Shown here: positions 41,911 through 51,216 of the stretch, piece after piece
Layout of the letters: the number at the start of each line of letters is the position of its first letter
Numbering within the stretch: the stretch's first letter is position 1
Assembly: GCA_035703165.1 (NCBI GenBank)
Contig: DASSYR010000043.1
Location: forward strand, 1 to 64,000
Direction of reading: 5' to 3'
Origin: AWTP1-9 sp035703165
GTDB taxonomy: Bacteria; Bacteroidota; Bacteroidia; Chitinophagales; Chitinophagaceae
DNA length: 64,000 bases
Position numbers and translations under genes: made by a program
The notes under the pieces: model-generated
Told to the model about the DNA's origin: nothing
What the model saw: only the letters and a program-made list of their open reading frames with translations
Database searches by the model: none

Positions 41911-43578
41911 CTAATTATTACGGTCAATAGTTTCGGCAATAATATCAAGAGTGTTTTCTTCACCTGCACCTCCGTCATAAATAACTTCAATCCTTTCTGC
42001 ACCAATCCCTTCTGTTTCTATAAGATACTTAACAACTGCATCTATTCTTTTTTGATTGCGAGACTGGCTGCGTTTATCTGCCAAGGGGTGACCTGCTATT
42101 TTAATTTTACAGTTTGGACTCGCTTTCAGCATACCGCCAAGACTTGTTAATAAAGATTTTGAGTCACTACTTAGCACGTCAGAACCTTTTTTGAATGTTA
42201 TTGGTGGAATGAAGCCTAAGTTACATGTAGTAAGATCTGCTCTTGCTAAACCGGTGAAGCATGTTGAATCAGGACAAGGGCATTTACCTACACCATCTGC
42301 ATCAACTGGTTGACAGTATGTTGGGGTGATTTTTTCTTTATCCTTACAGTCCGGAACACCATCTCCATCTGTATCTAAAGAAACACCGTGAGAGTCAACC
42401 GGACAGCCATCCGGGGTATTGGGTTCATTATCAAACTGATCAGTTATACCATCACCATCAGAATCCGGCAATACCGGCTTAGGAAACAGCATGTGCTGAG
42501 GACGATTTAACTCATTATATGCATAATCCAATGGATTTAACCACCAAAGTGGTTCAACAGATTTTGAACCAATGTTATAATTTATTCGAAGCGAGGTGTA
42601 ATGGTAACTATCATAATCTCTTGTCAAAGCAGCATCACCAAAGGCAGATTCCTGCCATCTTTGACCATCAAGCAAATCGTCTTTTGTTATGGTAATTTTT
42701 TCTTCTAATCCTATATTAAAATTTTTAGAAAGCTTGTATGCAAAGCCAAATCCAAATGTTACAACGGGTTTAAAAGTATTTCCAAATACTTTAGGCCTTC
42801 TGTCACCCTGACTTTCAGCCCTGGTTTCATAAGTGCCATCCAGTCCGTTTTTTAATGCTTTCAAAACATCTTTTCTCTTTTTATATATGTTGGCGCTACT
42901 TACCAAAGAGCCAAAAAGCGTATCGTACGGGTTACCTCTGGCATCCAAAGCATCTATTTTTGTGTCATACGTCATTCCTCCAATACCTGCCAGACCATAA
43001 AAAAGGAAACCTGTTTTATTTTTATGAAACCTTATATTATTCAGCGTGAATATGCCCTCAATGGATAGTTCGTTTATAGTCGTTCTATAATTATAAAAAA
43101 CCGGGTCGGAAGCTTCATTAATATCAAAAGGTTGACCGGTTACTGTTCCATAATTTAACCCATCATTAGCACGACGTGGAGCATTGTAATTAAAAAGCCA
43201 GGCGGGGTTTTTACCATAATTTGAAGAAACGGTCCAATCGAGGCCCTTAGCAGTACCATAAAAATATTCTGCTCTTATCGAAAAAATGTATCCCAAAGCC
43301 TTTCGCACGGATATTCCCGTACCCAAGGTTGGTATTCTGGCTGCAACGTCGCTACTTAAAGTAAGAGCTCCTGCGCTAATCCCGATTTCCCATTGATTTC
43401 TCGGCTTTGCAGGAAATGCATAATTGTTGTTTAAAAATTCCTGATGTTGCGGGAGCCTTTTTTTAGGAATAACTGAAGAATCCCTCCAATTATAACCATC
43501 CCCCGTAGTTTGTGCTAACGTAGTAGATGCAATTATACATAAAAGCCAAACTAAGAAGGTGTATTTTTTGCTTGCCAT
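41911..43578 (-). CDS. OmpA-family outer membrane protein with thrombospondin type 3 repeats
   Basis: The 555-residue protein has a signal peptide (about 1-22, TTLAQ). An N-terminal beta-barrel-like region (about 50-350, ending SLRINYNIGSKSVEP) follows. Calcium-binding type 3 repeats come next (PDSDGDGITDQFDNEPNTPD, SLDTDGDGVPDCKDKE), and a C-terminal OmpA-like peptidoglycan-binding domain holds CKIKIAGHPLADKRSQSRNQ. Paired cysteines (CPCPDSTC) lie in the linker. It should anchor the outer membrane to peptidoglycan. An intrinsic terminator follows. It lies upstream of bamD on the same strand but is separated by 147 bases with a terminator. Confidence 0.9.
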   Translation of the reverse strand: MASKKYTFLVWLLCIIASTTLAQTTGDGYNWRDSSVIPKKRLPQHQEFLNNNYAFPAKPRNQWEIGISAGALTLSSDVAARIPTLGTGISVRKALGYIFSIRAEYFYGTAKGLDWTVSSNYGKNPAWLFNYNAPRRANDGLNYGTVTGQPFDINEASDPVFYNYRTTINELSIEGIFTLNNIRFHKNKTGFLFYGLAGIGGMTYDTKIDALDARGNPYDTLFGSLVSSANIYKKRKDVLKALKNGLDGTYETRAESQGDRRPKVFGNTFKPVVTFGFGFAYKLSKNFNIGLEEKITITKDDLLDGQRWQESAFGDAALTRDYDSYHYTSLRINYNIGSKSVEPLWWLNPLDYAYNELNRPQHMLFPKPVLPDSDGDGITDQFDNEPNTPDGCPVDSHGVSLDTDGDGVPDCKDKEKITPTYCQPVDADGVGKCPCPDSTCFTGLARADLTTCNLGFIPPITFKKGSDVLSSDSKSLLTSLGGMLKASPNCKIKIAGHPLADKRSQSRNQKRIDAVVKYLIETEGIGAERIEVIYDGGAGEENTLDIIAETIDRNN

Positions 43579-43787
43579 AATTTGCTAAATTTAATTGGGT
43601 TTGTCCTAAAAACACGTAGTCATATTGCAAAAATAATTATAGTGAGCCAAAATCCAAACTTTTTAACCAAAAACCTTTGTGAGCTACCGTTATTATTTAG
43701 GTGAGACAACCCAAAAGAGCTAAATGATGCATTTCTGCAAAAATCTTCTCATATAAGTTTAGTATGAAGTAAATTGCCGGTTCATAC

Positions 43788-44750
43788 ATGAAAGAGGTAA
43801 AAGATTTAATAAAAGAAGAATTGCTCCTTTTTGAAGAGAAATTTAATACGTCTGTTTCCAGCCGTGTGGCGTTATTAGACAGGATTATGAGATTCATTAT
43901 CAAGAGAAAAGGAAAGCAACTCAGGCCTATGTTTGTTTTTTTGAGTGCTAAGTTAAATGGTACTATAAACGATTCTACTTACCGTGCTGCTTCTTTAGTT
44001 GAAATTCTTCACACGGCAACTTTGGTTCATGATGATGTGGTAGATGAATCTTTTGAAAGAAGGGGCTTTTTTTCAATAAATGCTTTGTGGAAAAATAAAA
44101 TAGCCGTATTGGTGGGTGACTATCTTTTGTCAAAAGGTCTGTTACTTTCGCTTGAAAATAATGATTATAAAATCCTTCAAATACTTTCTACCGCTGTAAA
44201 ACAAATGAGTGAGGGTGAGTTGCTTCAAATTGAAAAATCCAGAAATCTAAATTTGAAAGAAGATATTTATTTCGAAATTATTCGTACTAAAACGGCCTCC
44301 CTTCTATCTTCAGCTTGCGCAGCAGGAGCCTATTCTACTTGTTTTGACGATCAAATAGCTGAAAAAATGCGATTATTTGGAGAAAAAGTTGGTATCGCCT
44401 TTCAAATTAAAGACGATTTATTTGATTACGGGAATGCAGGCATAGGAAAACCTACGGGTAACGATATCAAAGAGAAAAAGCTTACTCTCCCACTTATTTA
44501 TACTTTAAACAACTGTAATGAAACCATTAAAAGAAAAATTGTTTATATAGTAAAAAATCAAAATCGCAATAAAGAAAAAGTAAAATGGGTGATTGAACAA
44601 GTGGTAAATCACGGTGGTATTAATTATGCAGAGAAAAAAATGCATGAGTATAAAAACGAAGCACTAACCCTTTTGGCTGATCTTCCTGACAATTCTATAC
44701 GAAACGGGTTGAAATTGTTGGTTGAATATACAACTGAAAGAAAATTCTAA
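43788..44750 (+). CDS. Polyprenyl synthetase (octaprenyl/heptaprenyl-like)
   Basis: The 320-residue protein is a trans-isoprenyl diphosphate synthase. The first aspartate-rich motif is LVHDDVVDESFERRG and the second is GIAFQIKDDLFDYG; KGKQLRPMFVFLSAKLNG binds IPP. It elongates allylic diphosphates to the side chain of menaquinone, which fits the mqn genes elsewhere in the window. Chain length cannot be told from these motifs. It lies 30 bases before recJ on the same strand, with a hairpin between. Confidence 0.93.
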   Translation: MKEVKDLIKEELLLFEEKFNTSVSSRVALLDRIMRFIIKRKGKQLRPMFVFLSAKLNGTINDSTYRAASLVEILHTATLVHDDVVDESFERRGFFSINALWKNKIAVLVGDYLLSKGLLLSLENNDYKILQILSTAVKQMSEGELLQIEKSRNLNLKEDIYFEIIRTKTASLLSSACAAGAYSTCFDDQIAEKMRLFGEKVGIAFQIKDDLFDYGNAGIGKPTGNDIKEKKLTLPLIYTLNNCNETIKRKIVYIVKNQNRNKEKVKWVIEQVVNHGGINYAEKKMHEYKNEALTLLADLPDNSIRNGLKLLVEYTTERKF

Positions 44751-44751
44751 C

Positions 44752-44779
44752 CCCAAAATCCAAAATTTCGGGGATTTTT
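44752..44779 (+). terminator. Hairpin and T run immediately before recJ
   Basis: Arms CCCCAAAAT (44752-44760) and ATTTCGGGG (44765-44773) pair with one mismatch and are followed by T6. The structure ends two bases before the recJ ATG (44781), so it could terminate the polyprenyl synthase transcript and hinder recJ expression by readthrough. Confidence 0.6.
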
Positions 44780-44780
44780 T

Positions 44781-46481
44781 ATGAACAAAAGATGGAAAAT
44801 ACTTTCTGCTGATACTGAAAAAGTAAACTCCCTTTACTCGTCGCTTAAAGTGCATTTTGCCATCTGTAAAATACTGGTTCAGCGAGGCATTGATACTTAC
44901 GAAAAAGCAAAACAATATTTCCGTCCAAAACTAAGTGACTTACATGATCCTTTATTAATGAAGGATATGCAAAAAGCTATTGACCGCATTTTGCTTGGTT
45001 TTCAAAAAAGAGAAAAAATACTGGTGTTTGGCGATTATGATGTGGACGGCACCACTGCTGTAGCCTGTATGTACCAGTTTCTCCGCAATATTTATGAGCC
45101 TTCTTTACTGGAGTTTTACATACCACATCGTTACCGGGAAGGTTATGGCATTTCAAAAGCGGGTATTGATTATGCAAAGAATAATGATTTTTCATTAATC
45201 ATTTCTTTAGACTGTGGAATAAAATCGGTTGACTTAATTGAGTATGCCAAATCAATTGGCATTGAGTTCATTGTATGCGATCATCATTTACCGGATACGG
45301 TACTTCCCCCTGCAGTTGCTATTTTAAATCCTAAACAAAAAGATTGCGGTTATCCTTATAAAGAATTATGCGGTTGTGGTGTAGGATTTAAATTAATAAC
45401 AGCCTTAGCAAAAAATTTTGGGTTTGCAGATGAATTTATTTTTGAATACTTAGATTTAGCGGCTACAGCAATTGCGGCAGATATTGTTCCGGTTACAGGA
45501 GAAAACAGGATTCTTGCTTTTCATGGATTAAAAAAAGCCAATGAAAATCCTAACCGGGGTATTAAAGCCTTAAAAAAATTAAGTGGTTTGCAAAAAGATA
45601 TGCATATCACTGACCTGGTATTTATTATCGCTCCCCGTGTTAATGCAGCCGGCAGGATGGACGATGCCACTAAAGCAGTACAAATGTTTATTGCTAATAC
45701 AGATGAGGAAGCAGAAAATTTTGCAGAAATGCTTCATAGTGATAATACAGATCGCAGAGAAGCGGATAGTAGTATAACAGAAGAAGCATTGGCCATTATT
45801 AACAATAACGAACAATTAATCAACCGGAAATCAACCGTAGTATATCAGCCGCACTGGCATAAAGGTGTAGTGGGGATTGTTGCTTCCAGGCTGATTGAAT
45901 ATTACTATAGACCCACTATTGTGTTAACACAAAGTGGTGAGGTTTTTGCAGGAAGTGCCCGAAGCATTCCGGGCTTTAATTTGTATGAAGCGATACACGC
46001 ATGCCGTGAGCATTTGCTGGGCTATGGAGGACATTTTGCCGCAGCAGGTTTAACTTTGTTACCCGAACAAATAGAACTGTTTAGCAAAAAGTTTGAGGAA
46101 GTTGTTTCAACCACGATTAAACCTGAGCTACTGGTTCCTGAAATTATAATTGATGCAGAAATAGAATTTAAAGACATAAAGCAACCTTTCTATAATATTC
46201 TTGCGCAAATGGAACCATACGGACCTGAAAATATGCGACCCGTTTTTATTTCAAAAAGAATTATGGATACGGGTTGGAGCAGAATCGTAAAGGAGCAACA
46301 TATAAAATTTGTTGTTACACAGGGAAATTATACAGTAAATGGCATTGGTTTTAATATGGCAGATAAGCTCCCTTTATTGCAAATGAAAAAACCAATGGAT
46401 ATTGTTTATACACTTTATGAAAACGAATGGAATGGAAGTAAATCCATCCAGTTAAAGGTGATTGACCTACGTTTATCATAA
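44781..46481 (+). CDS. recJ: Single-stranded-DNA-specific exonuclease RecJ
   Basis: RecJ degrades single-stranded DNA 5' to 3' in mismatch repair and RecF-pathway recombination. DHH-family motifs are present: ILVFGDYDVDGTTAVACMY, SLDCGIKSVDLIEYAKSIG, then CDHHLPDTVLPPAVAILNP. The DHHA1 substrate-binding motif lies in LGYGGHFAAAGLTLLPEQ, and a C-terminal OB-like domain follows. At 566 residues the length is normal for Bacteroidota. The start ATG 44781 follows a hairpin with a T run almost directly. The next gene starts 2 bases after the recJ stop. Confidence 0.95.
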   Translation: MNKRWKILSADTEKVNSLYSSLKVHFAICKILVQRGIDTYEKAKQYFRPKLSDLHDPLLMKDMQKAIDRILLGFQKREKILVFGDYDVDGTTAVACMYQFLRNIYEPSLLEFYIPHRYREGYGISKAGIDYAKNNDFSLIISLDCGIKSVDLIEYAKSIGIEFIVCDHHLPDTVLPPAVAILNPKQKDCGYPYKELCGCGVGFKLITALAKNFGFADEFIFEYLDLAATAIAADIVPVTGENRILAFHGLKKANENPNRGIKALKKLSGLQKDMHITDLVFIIAPRVNAAGRMDDATKAVQMFIANTDEEAENFAEMLHSDNTDRREADSSITEEALAIINNNEQLINRKSTVVYQPHWHKGVVGIVASRLIEYYYRPTIVLTQSGEVFAGSARSIPGFNLYEAIHACREHLLGYGGHFAAAGLTLLPEQIELFSKKFEEVVSTTIKPELLVPEIIIDAEIEFKDIKQPFYNILAQMEPYGPENMRPVFISKRIMDTGWSRIVKEQHIKFVVTQGNYTVNGIGFNMADKLPLLQMKKPMDIVYTLYENEWNGSKSIQLKVIDLRLS

Positions 46482-46482
46482 A

Positions 46483-47160
46483 TTGAATGTATTTAATTAT
46501 ATACGGTATTTTTTTTACCTGGCTTTTAACTGGAACCCGGTTCTTGCCTGCTTTGTTATTTATCACGAATTAAGAGGTGAAAAAAAATACAAATTGCATA
46601 CCTCTGGTTACAATTTATTAAAAAAACTAATTAAAGAAGGAGTTGATATTAGCCATGCCACGATGTATATGCCGGCTAATTACTTTGTGCTTGAAAAACT
46701 ATTCAACAAGTTAACGATAACTCCCGGCAATAATTGTATTGTTGACATTGGTTGTGGAAAGGGTAGAGTATTAATCGTTGCAGCTTACTATGGCTTTAAA
46801 AAAATAACAGGTGTAGAGTTTTCAAAAACATTTTGTGCCAGAGCAAACCAAATAATTCAATCAAAAAAATCAGTGTTTCCTGATGTTACTTTTGGTATTG
46901 TTAATCAGGATGCCGCTACCTATATTATTCCTGATGAAACAACTACTATCTTCCTATACAATCCATTTGATGAAGAAGTAATGAAAAAAGTGATTTTGAA
47001 CATAGAGGAGAGTTTAAACCGAAAACCCAGGAGCCTGATAGTGATTTATGTAAACCCACAGGCAAAACACCTTTTTTTACAGTCCGGCTTTAAGGAAATT
47101 TTTTACTGTAAGAAATTAAAATACCTGGAGGGCTGTATATTAGAAAAAAAGCCCGGCTAA
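46483..47160 (+). CDS. Class I SAM-dependent methyltransferase, possibly membrane-associated
   Basis: I start at TTG 46483, two bases after the recJ stop; an upstream in-frame TTG at 46462 would overlap recJ. Residues 5-28 are hydrophobic (YIRYFFYLAFNWNPVLACFV), suggesting membrane contact. The SAM motif is IVDIGCGKGRVLIVAAY, then ITGVEFSKTFCARAN and the acceptor loop FLYNPFDEEVM. The N-P-F-D loop is seen in several rRNA- and protein-type methyltransferases, so the target is open. It is probably co-transcribed with recJ. The htpG terminator overlaps its last codons on the opposite strand. Confidence 0.8.
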   Translation: MNVFNYIRYFFYLAFNWNPVLACFVIYHELRGEKKYKLHTSGYNLLKKLIKEGVDISHATMYMPANYFVLEKLFNKLTITPGNNCIVDIGCGKGRVLIVAAYYGFKKITGVEFSKTFCARANQIIQSKKSVFPDVTFGIVNQDAATYIIPDETTTIFLYNPFDEEVMKKVILNIEESLNRKPRSLIVIYVNPQAKHLFLQSGFKEIFYCKKLKYLEGCILEKKPG

Positions 47161-47167
47161 ACCGGGC
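47142..47167 (-). terminator. htpG terminator overlapping the methyltransferase 3' end
   Basis: On the minus strand GCCCGG and CCGGGC flank TTTAG and run into TTTTTTT. It lies 8 bases past the htpG stop and includes the stop codon of the convergent methyltransferase gene (47158-47160). Confidence 0.75.
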
Positions 47168-47174
47168 CTCTGTT

Positions 47175-49025
47175 TTACTCAGTCAAAATTATTTTTGATT
47201 TTTCTTCTCCTTTTAATAAATCTACGCTACGGCTTATAAACTCTGTTAGTTTATTTCCTTTTAACAGGCCTTGTGATAATAAAGCAAGATCTGCCAAGTT
47301 GTGTACAATTTTTTCTTGTTTTTCTTTATTAGCTTCGCCCAGGAGGTTTTGATAAATAGGATGATTCCCATTTATAGTAAGGGTTACCTCATCGGGCATA
47401 TTAGCGTAAAAATTACTCATTGACCCACTTACGGCAGCCATATCTTTCATTCTTCTCATAAACTCTGGTCTTGTAGCCACAACGGGAGCTTCGTCCGGAT
47501 TTAATCCTTTCACTTCTACTGTAACATGCAAATCCTGTTCAGACAAGGTAAAAAGTGATTTAAGTTTTTCTTCTTCTTCTTTATTTAACACAATCGAAGT
47601 CAGCTCCTGCTTATCAATTAAATTATCCACTACATCCGCATCTACCCTCACAAAATGAACATTTTCCCATTTCATTTCCATTTGATTAATAAAAGCGGCA
47701 TCTACAATAGTTTCTAACTTAATCACCGTATATCCTTTGTTTTTGCAAGCTCTAATATAACTATCCTGTTGTACGGGGTTTGTTGTATATAAAATCACCA
47801 GTTTTCCTTCTTTATTTTTTTGCAAAGTCTCGGTTATGGCCCTGTATTCTTCTAACGTATAAAATTTCCCGCTTTCCACACTTTCCATTATATGAAACTT
47901 ATTAGCTTTTTCCAGAAATTTATCATCAGTCATCATCCCGTACTTTACAAATAGCCCGAGGCTTTCCCATTTTTCTTCAAATGATTTTCTTTCTTTAATA
48001 AAAATTTCCTCCAGCTTATCAGCTACTTTTTTAGTAATATGGTTATTTATTTTTTTAACACTTGGATCGCCTTGCAGGTAACTGCGGCTTACATTTAAGG
48101 GTATATCCGGACTATCAATAACTCCTTGTAACAGCATTAAAAATTCGGGTACTATATCTTTTACCTCATCGGTAACAAAAACCTGGTTGCAATACAATTG
48201 AATTTTATCCTTTTGTATTTCGTAGCTCTGCTTTATTTTAGGGAAATATAAAATTCCCGTAAGATGGAAGGGATAATCTACATTCAAGTGTATCCAAAAA
48301 AGCGGTGTTTCGTTAAAAGGATATAAATCTTTATAAAAACCCTGATAGTCTTCTACTGTTAATTCTGATGGTTTTTTTGTCCAGGCAGGAGTTGTATTAT
48401 TCACCTGCTTTTCTTCAAAAAAAATGGGAACGGGTAAAAACCGACAAAACTTGTTCAGCATACTGCTTAGCCTGTGCGCATCTAAAAATTCTTTACTATC
48501 ATCATTTATGTACAATACAACATCTGTTCCTCTAGTTTTTTTATCTGTTTCGTCCAATGAATATTCCGGGCTACCATCGCATTCCCATTTCACTGCTTTC
48601 GCATCTTCTCTAAAACTTTTGGTTACCACCTCTACTTTATCACTAACCATAAAAGAAGAATAGAAGCCCAACCCAAATTTTCCTATAATATTGTTTTCAT
48701 TCTGTCCCTGGTATTTCTTCACAAACTCTTCCGCACCGCTAAAGGCCACCTGGTTAATGTATTTTTCAACTTCCTCAGCTGTCATACCAATACCTGTGTC
48801 AGAAATAGTAATGGTTTTAGCATTGGTGTCCAACTTTACATCAATTCTTAACTCCCCTAAATCTCCTTTTGCCTCCCCGATGGAAGAAAGTGTTTTTAAT
48901 TTTTGAGTGGCGTCCACAGCATTACTAATCAATTCCCTAAGAAATATTTCGTGATCGCTGTAAAGAAATTTTTTAATGATAGGGAAAATATTTTCTGTTT
49001 GTACCCTTATATTTCCTTTGTGCAT
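47175..49025 (-). CDS. htpG: Molecular chaperone HtpG (Hsp90)
   Basis: I start at ATG 49025 (MHKGNIRVQTENIFPIIKKF), 15 codons inside the longest frame, because this is where Hsp90 homology begins. The GHKL ATPase domain has FLRELISNAVDATQKLKTL, ISDTGIGMTAEEVEKYINQV and IIGKFGLGFYSSFMVSDKVE. The middle domain includes SPDIPLNVSRSYLQGD and the C-terminal dimerisation domain is present. At 616 residues it has normal length. It is an ATP-driven cytosolic chaperone. It is monocistronic, with a terminator 8 bases downstream. Confidence 0.97.
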   Translation of the reverse strand: MHKGNIRVQTENIFPIIKKFLYSDHEIFLRELISNAVDATQKLKTLSSIGEAKGDLGELRIDVKLDTNAKTITISDTGIGMTAEEVEKYINQVAFSGAEEFVKKYQGQNENNIIGKFGLGFYSSFMVSDKVEVVTKSFREDAKAVKWECDGSPEYSLDETDKKTRGTDVVLYINDDSKEFLDAHRLSSMLNKFCRFLPVPIFFEEKQVNNTTPAWTKKPSELTVEDYQGFYKDLYPFNETPLFWIHLNVDYPFHLTGILYFPKIKQSYEIQKDKIQLYCNQVFVTDEVKDIVPEFLMLLQGVIDSPDIPLNVSRSYLQGDPSVKKINNHITKKVADKLEEIFIKERKSFEEKWESLGLFVKYGMMTDDKFLEKANKFHIMESVESGKFYTLEEYRAITETLQKNKEGKLVILYTTNPVQQDSYIRACKNKGYTVIKLETIVDAAFINQMEMKWENVHFVRVDADVVDNLIDKQELTSIVLNKEEEEKLKSLFTLSEQDLHVTVEVKGLNPDEAPVVATRPEFMRRMKDMAAVSGSMSNFYANMPDEVTLTINGNHPIYQNLLGEANKEKQEKIVHNLADLALLSQGLLKGNKLTEFISRSVDLLKGEEKSKIILTE

Positions 49026-49148
49026 AATATAATTTTTTTTGCTGTTCTCTTTTTTCAAATAAAATGCCAATCCATTTTTAGTGACAGGATGGCAAGTTTT
49101 ATTAACGATTTGCCCTGTTTTATGAATATCTCTGATATTTTGTAAGCC

Positions 49149-50069
49149 CTATTCTAAAAAATATATGTCTTTTGCTACCCTAAAGGTATTACAATGTGCC
49201 TCTACCACAATTTTTACATCTGGAGTATATCCTCCACCCATGGCTACCGTACAGGGAATTTTATTTCGCTTCAAACAAGTAAAAACCATTTCATCTCTTT
49301 TTTTACACCCCTCCATACTAATATTTAGCTTACCAAATTTATCGGTACAAAGTATATCAACTCCTGACAGAAAAAAGGCAAAAGAAGGCTTTACCTTGGC
49401 TATTAATAATTGCAGGTTTTCTTCCAATAAGCATAAATAATCGTTGTCATTTGTTCCGTTTTTTAAAGCGATGTCCAAATCAGAATGCTCTTTATGAAAA
49501 GGATAGTTATCTTTTCCGTGTACGCTGAAGGTAAAAACGTTTGGATTATTCTTAAAAATGGAGGCCGTGCCATTACCCTGGTGTACATCCAAATCAATTA
49601 TCAAAATCTTATCGGCTATTTTTTTATGCAAAAGATAATTGGCGGCTATAGCAAAATCATTTAATAAACAAAAGCCTTCTCCCCTATCTGAATAGGCATG
49701 ATGGGTTCCTCCGGCCACATTTAATGCTACTCCGCTTTTAAGCGCATGATAACAACAATCTATAGTGCCCTGTACAATAATAATTTCACGTAAGGTAAGC
49801 TGAGGCGACTGGGGAAAACCTATTCGCCGCTGTTCTGAATCAGAGAGCTCCTGAAATTTTAACTTACGCCAATATTTTTCTGTGTGGGTTAATAAAATAA
49901 CCTCTTCATCACAAGGCTGGGGTGAAAATAAATTATCGGGTTTTATTGTTCCCTCGTGTAATAATTGCCCCGGTATCAACTCATATTTTATCATGGGAAA
50001 GCGATGACCCTGCGGTAACGGATGGGCATAGATTGGGTCGTATGCAATATGAAGTTTTCGGTAACTCAT
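49149..50069 (-). CDS. Histone-deacetylase-family (arginase/deacetylase fold) hydrolase
   Basis: The 306-residue protein has the deacetylase core: YDPIYAHPLPQGHRFPMIKY, the active-site GGTHHAYSDRGEGFCLLNDF, the metal-binding DVHQGNGTASIFKNNP, and the closing YTPDVKIVVEAHCN-type segment. In bacteria this family acts on acetylated amines such as acetoin, polyamines or protein lysine; the substrate here is unknown. It ends the pair with PdeM (50073-50717), only 3 bases apart, so they are co-transcribed. The length is normal. Confidence 0.9.
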   Translation of the reverse strand: MSYRKLHIAYDPIYAHPLPQGHRFPMIKYELIPGQLLHEGTIKPDNLFSPQPCDEEVILLTHTEKYWRKLKFQELSDSEQRRIGFPQSPQLTLREIIIVQGTIDCCYHALKSGVALNVAGGTHHAYSDRGEGFCLLNDFAIAANYLLHKKIADKILIIDLDVHQGNGTASIFKNNPNVFTFSVHGKDNYPFHKEHSDLDIALKNGTNDNDYLCLLEENLQLLIAKVKPSFAFFLSGVDILCTDKFGKLNISMEGCKKRDEMVFTCLKRNKIPCTVAMGGGYTPDVKIVVEAHCNTFRVAKDIYFLE

Positions 50070-50072
50070 TTC

Positions 50073-50717
50073 TTACACAGCAACAATACTATTATTAACA
50101 ATGGCAAATATTTTATCTCCTTTAGCTGGCAATAAAGAAACAAACCCGGTAAACTCGCTAAAAGCGGGCAGTATAGCCTGATTTGTGCTAAAATAAAAAC
50201 ATGGAAAACGAAGTGACTGCTTACCCAACCCGCTTATTCGTACACCGGGATGAATATGTCCGCTAAAAACATAACCATCGCTATTTTCCTGTGGCTCATG
50301 AGTAAAAATAAAATTGCCAATTTGCAAAGTTTTATTAAACAACTCAATTTGTGCGGATTGATACCAACTTTCATCCAGTACATCATGATTCCCTTTTATC
50401 AGTTTAACCGCAATTTGGGAAATATCTTTTCGCCAGCGTTTAAACAATTCCAGTTCTTTGTTTTCGTGGCTATGAAACATATCACCTATTACCAATAATT
50501 GCCCGGGTTTAAAAAACTGAATAAGATGAAACAAGCGCTGAAGGTCTTTTTTAAATATGGTTTGGGGCACACCGATACCTGACTTGCGGAAATGCCCCGT
50601 TTTGCCAAAATGTAAATCTGATATAATTAATGCTTTTTGAGCCTCCCAGTATATGGAACGTTCCGGAGAAAGCCAAAGCGTTGTTCCCTTTAGCACAAAT
50701 TTTAAAGGCGCTGTCAC
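50073..50717 (-). CDS. pdeM: PdeM-type phosphoesterase (ligase-associated DNA damage response endonuclease)
   Basis: This is a 214-residue calcineurin-like metallophosphoesterase with the subgroup pattern: KALIISDLHFGKTGHFRKSG, then IGDMFHSHENKELELF, IKGNHDVLD, FIFTHEPQ and FSGHIHPGVRISG. The name comes from family members encoded with a DNA ligase and a Lhr-like helicase; those genes are absent here, so the DNA-repair role is not supported by context. The histone-deacetylase-fold gene follows by 3 bases, and the haem-binding protein gene lies 7 bases upstream. Confidence 0.85.
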   Translation of the reverse strand: MTAPLKFVLKGTTLWLSPERSIYWEAQKALIISDLHFGKTGHFRKSGIGVPQTIFKKDLQRLFHLIQFFKPGQLLVIGDMFHSHENKELELFKRWRKDISQIAVKLIKGNHDVLDESWYQSAQIELFNKTLQIGNFIFTHEPQENSDGYVFSGHIHPGVRISGLGKQSLRFPCFYFSTNQAILPAFSEFTGFVSLLPAKGDKIFAIVNNSIVAV

Positions 50718-50724
50718 ACTATTC

Positions 50725-51210
50725 TTATTTTTTTTCTTCTTTTAGCGGCAAATTGTTTTTCTGAGCAATTGAATCCATTAATTGCTGAGCCCAATTAAGT
50801 AAAATTTGTTTTTGATCTTGGTTAAGCCTGGCTACCCCGTGCAACCATAAATAATTATTTAAGGGCATTTCGCCTTCTTTTACCTGCTCTATTATTTCCT
50901 TTAGTTTCCGATGTGCTCTTTTGGGCTTGTAAGAAGCAAATTCATCAAAGTTTAACTCTTTTTTGCCTTCTTTTACATGGTGGTTTAGCCACCAGGCTAC
51001 AGGCTGAATATTGTTATACCATGGATACACGGTATTATTACTATGACAATCGCTACAGGAAACTTTTAAAATATCGGCTACCTCAGTTGGTACAGGATAC
51101 GCTTTAGCAATTGCGTTTGCAGACTCAGCGGCTGATTGATTTTTTAGCGGGCGAAAAAATTGAATCGCTATCAAGCCAATTAACAATACCATTAAAATTT
51201 TCTTTATCAT
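50725..51210 (-). CDS. Exported haem-binding domain protein with CxxCH motif
   Basis: The 161-residue protein has an N-terminal membrane anchor or signal (about 1-19, ILMVLLIGLIAIQFF). The Haem_bd domain carries CSDCHSNNTVYPWYNNIQPV, a c-type haem-binding site, and the conserved WWLNHHVKEGKKELNFDEFA. Homologues are periplasmic monohaem proteins of unknown electron-transfer partner. It is in tight array with the nucleotidyltransferase upstream (6 bases) and pdeM downstream (7 bases). Confidence 0.88.
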   Translation of the reverse strand: MIKKILMVLLIGLIAIQFFRPLKNQSAAESANAIAKAYPVPTEVADILKVSCSDCHSNNTVYPWYNNIQPVAWWLNHHVKEGKKELNFDEFASYKPKRAHRKLKEIIEQVKEGEMPLNNYLWLHGVARLNQDQKQILLNWAQQLMDSIAQKNNLPLKEEKK

Positions 51211-51216
51211 ATTTAT

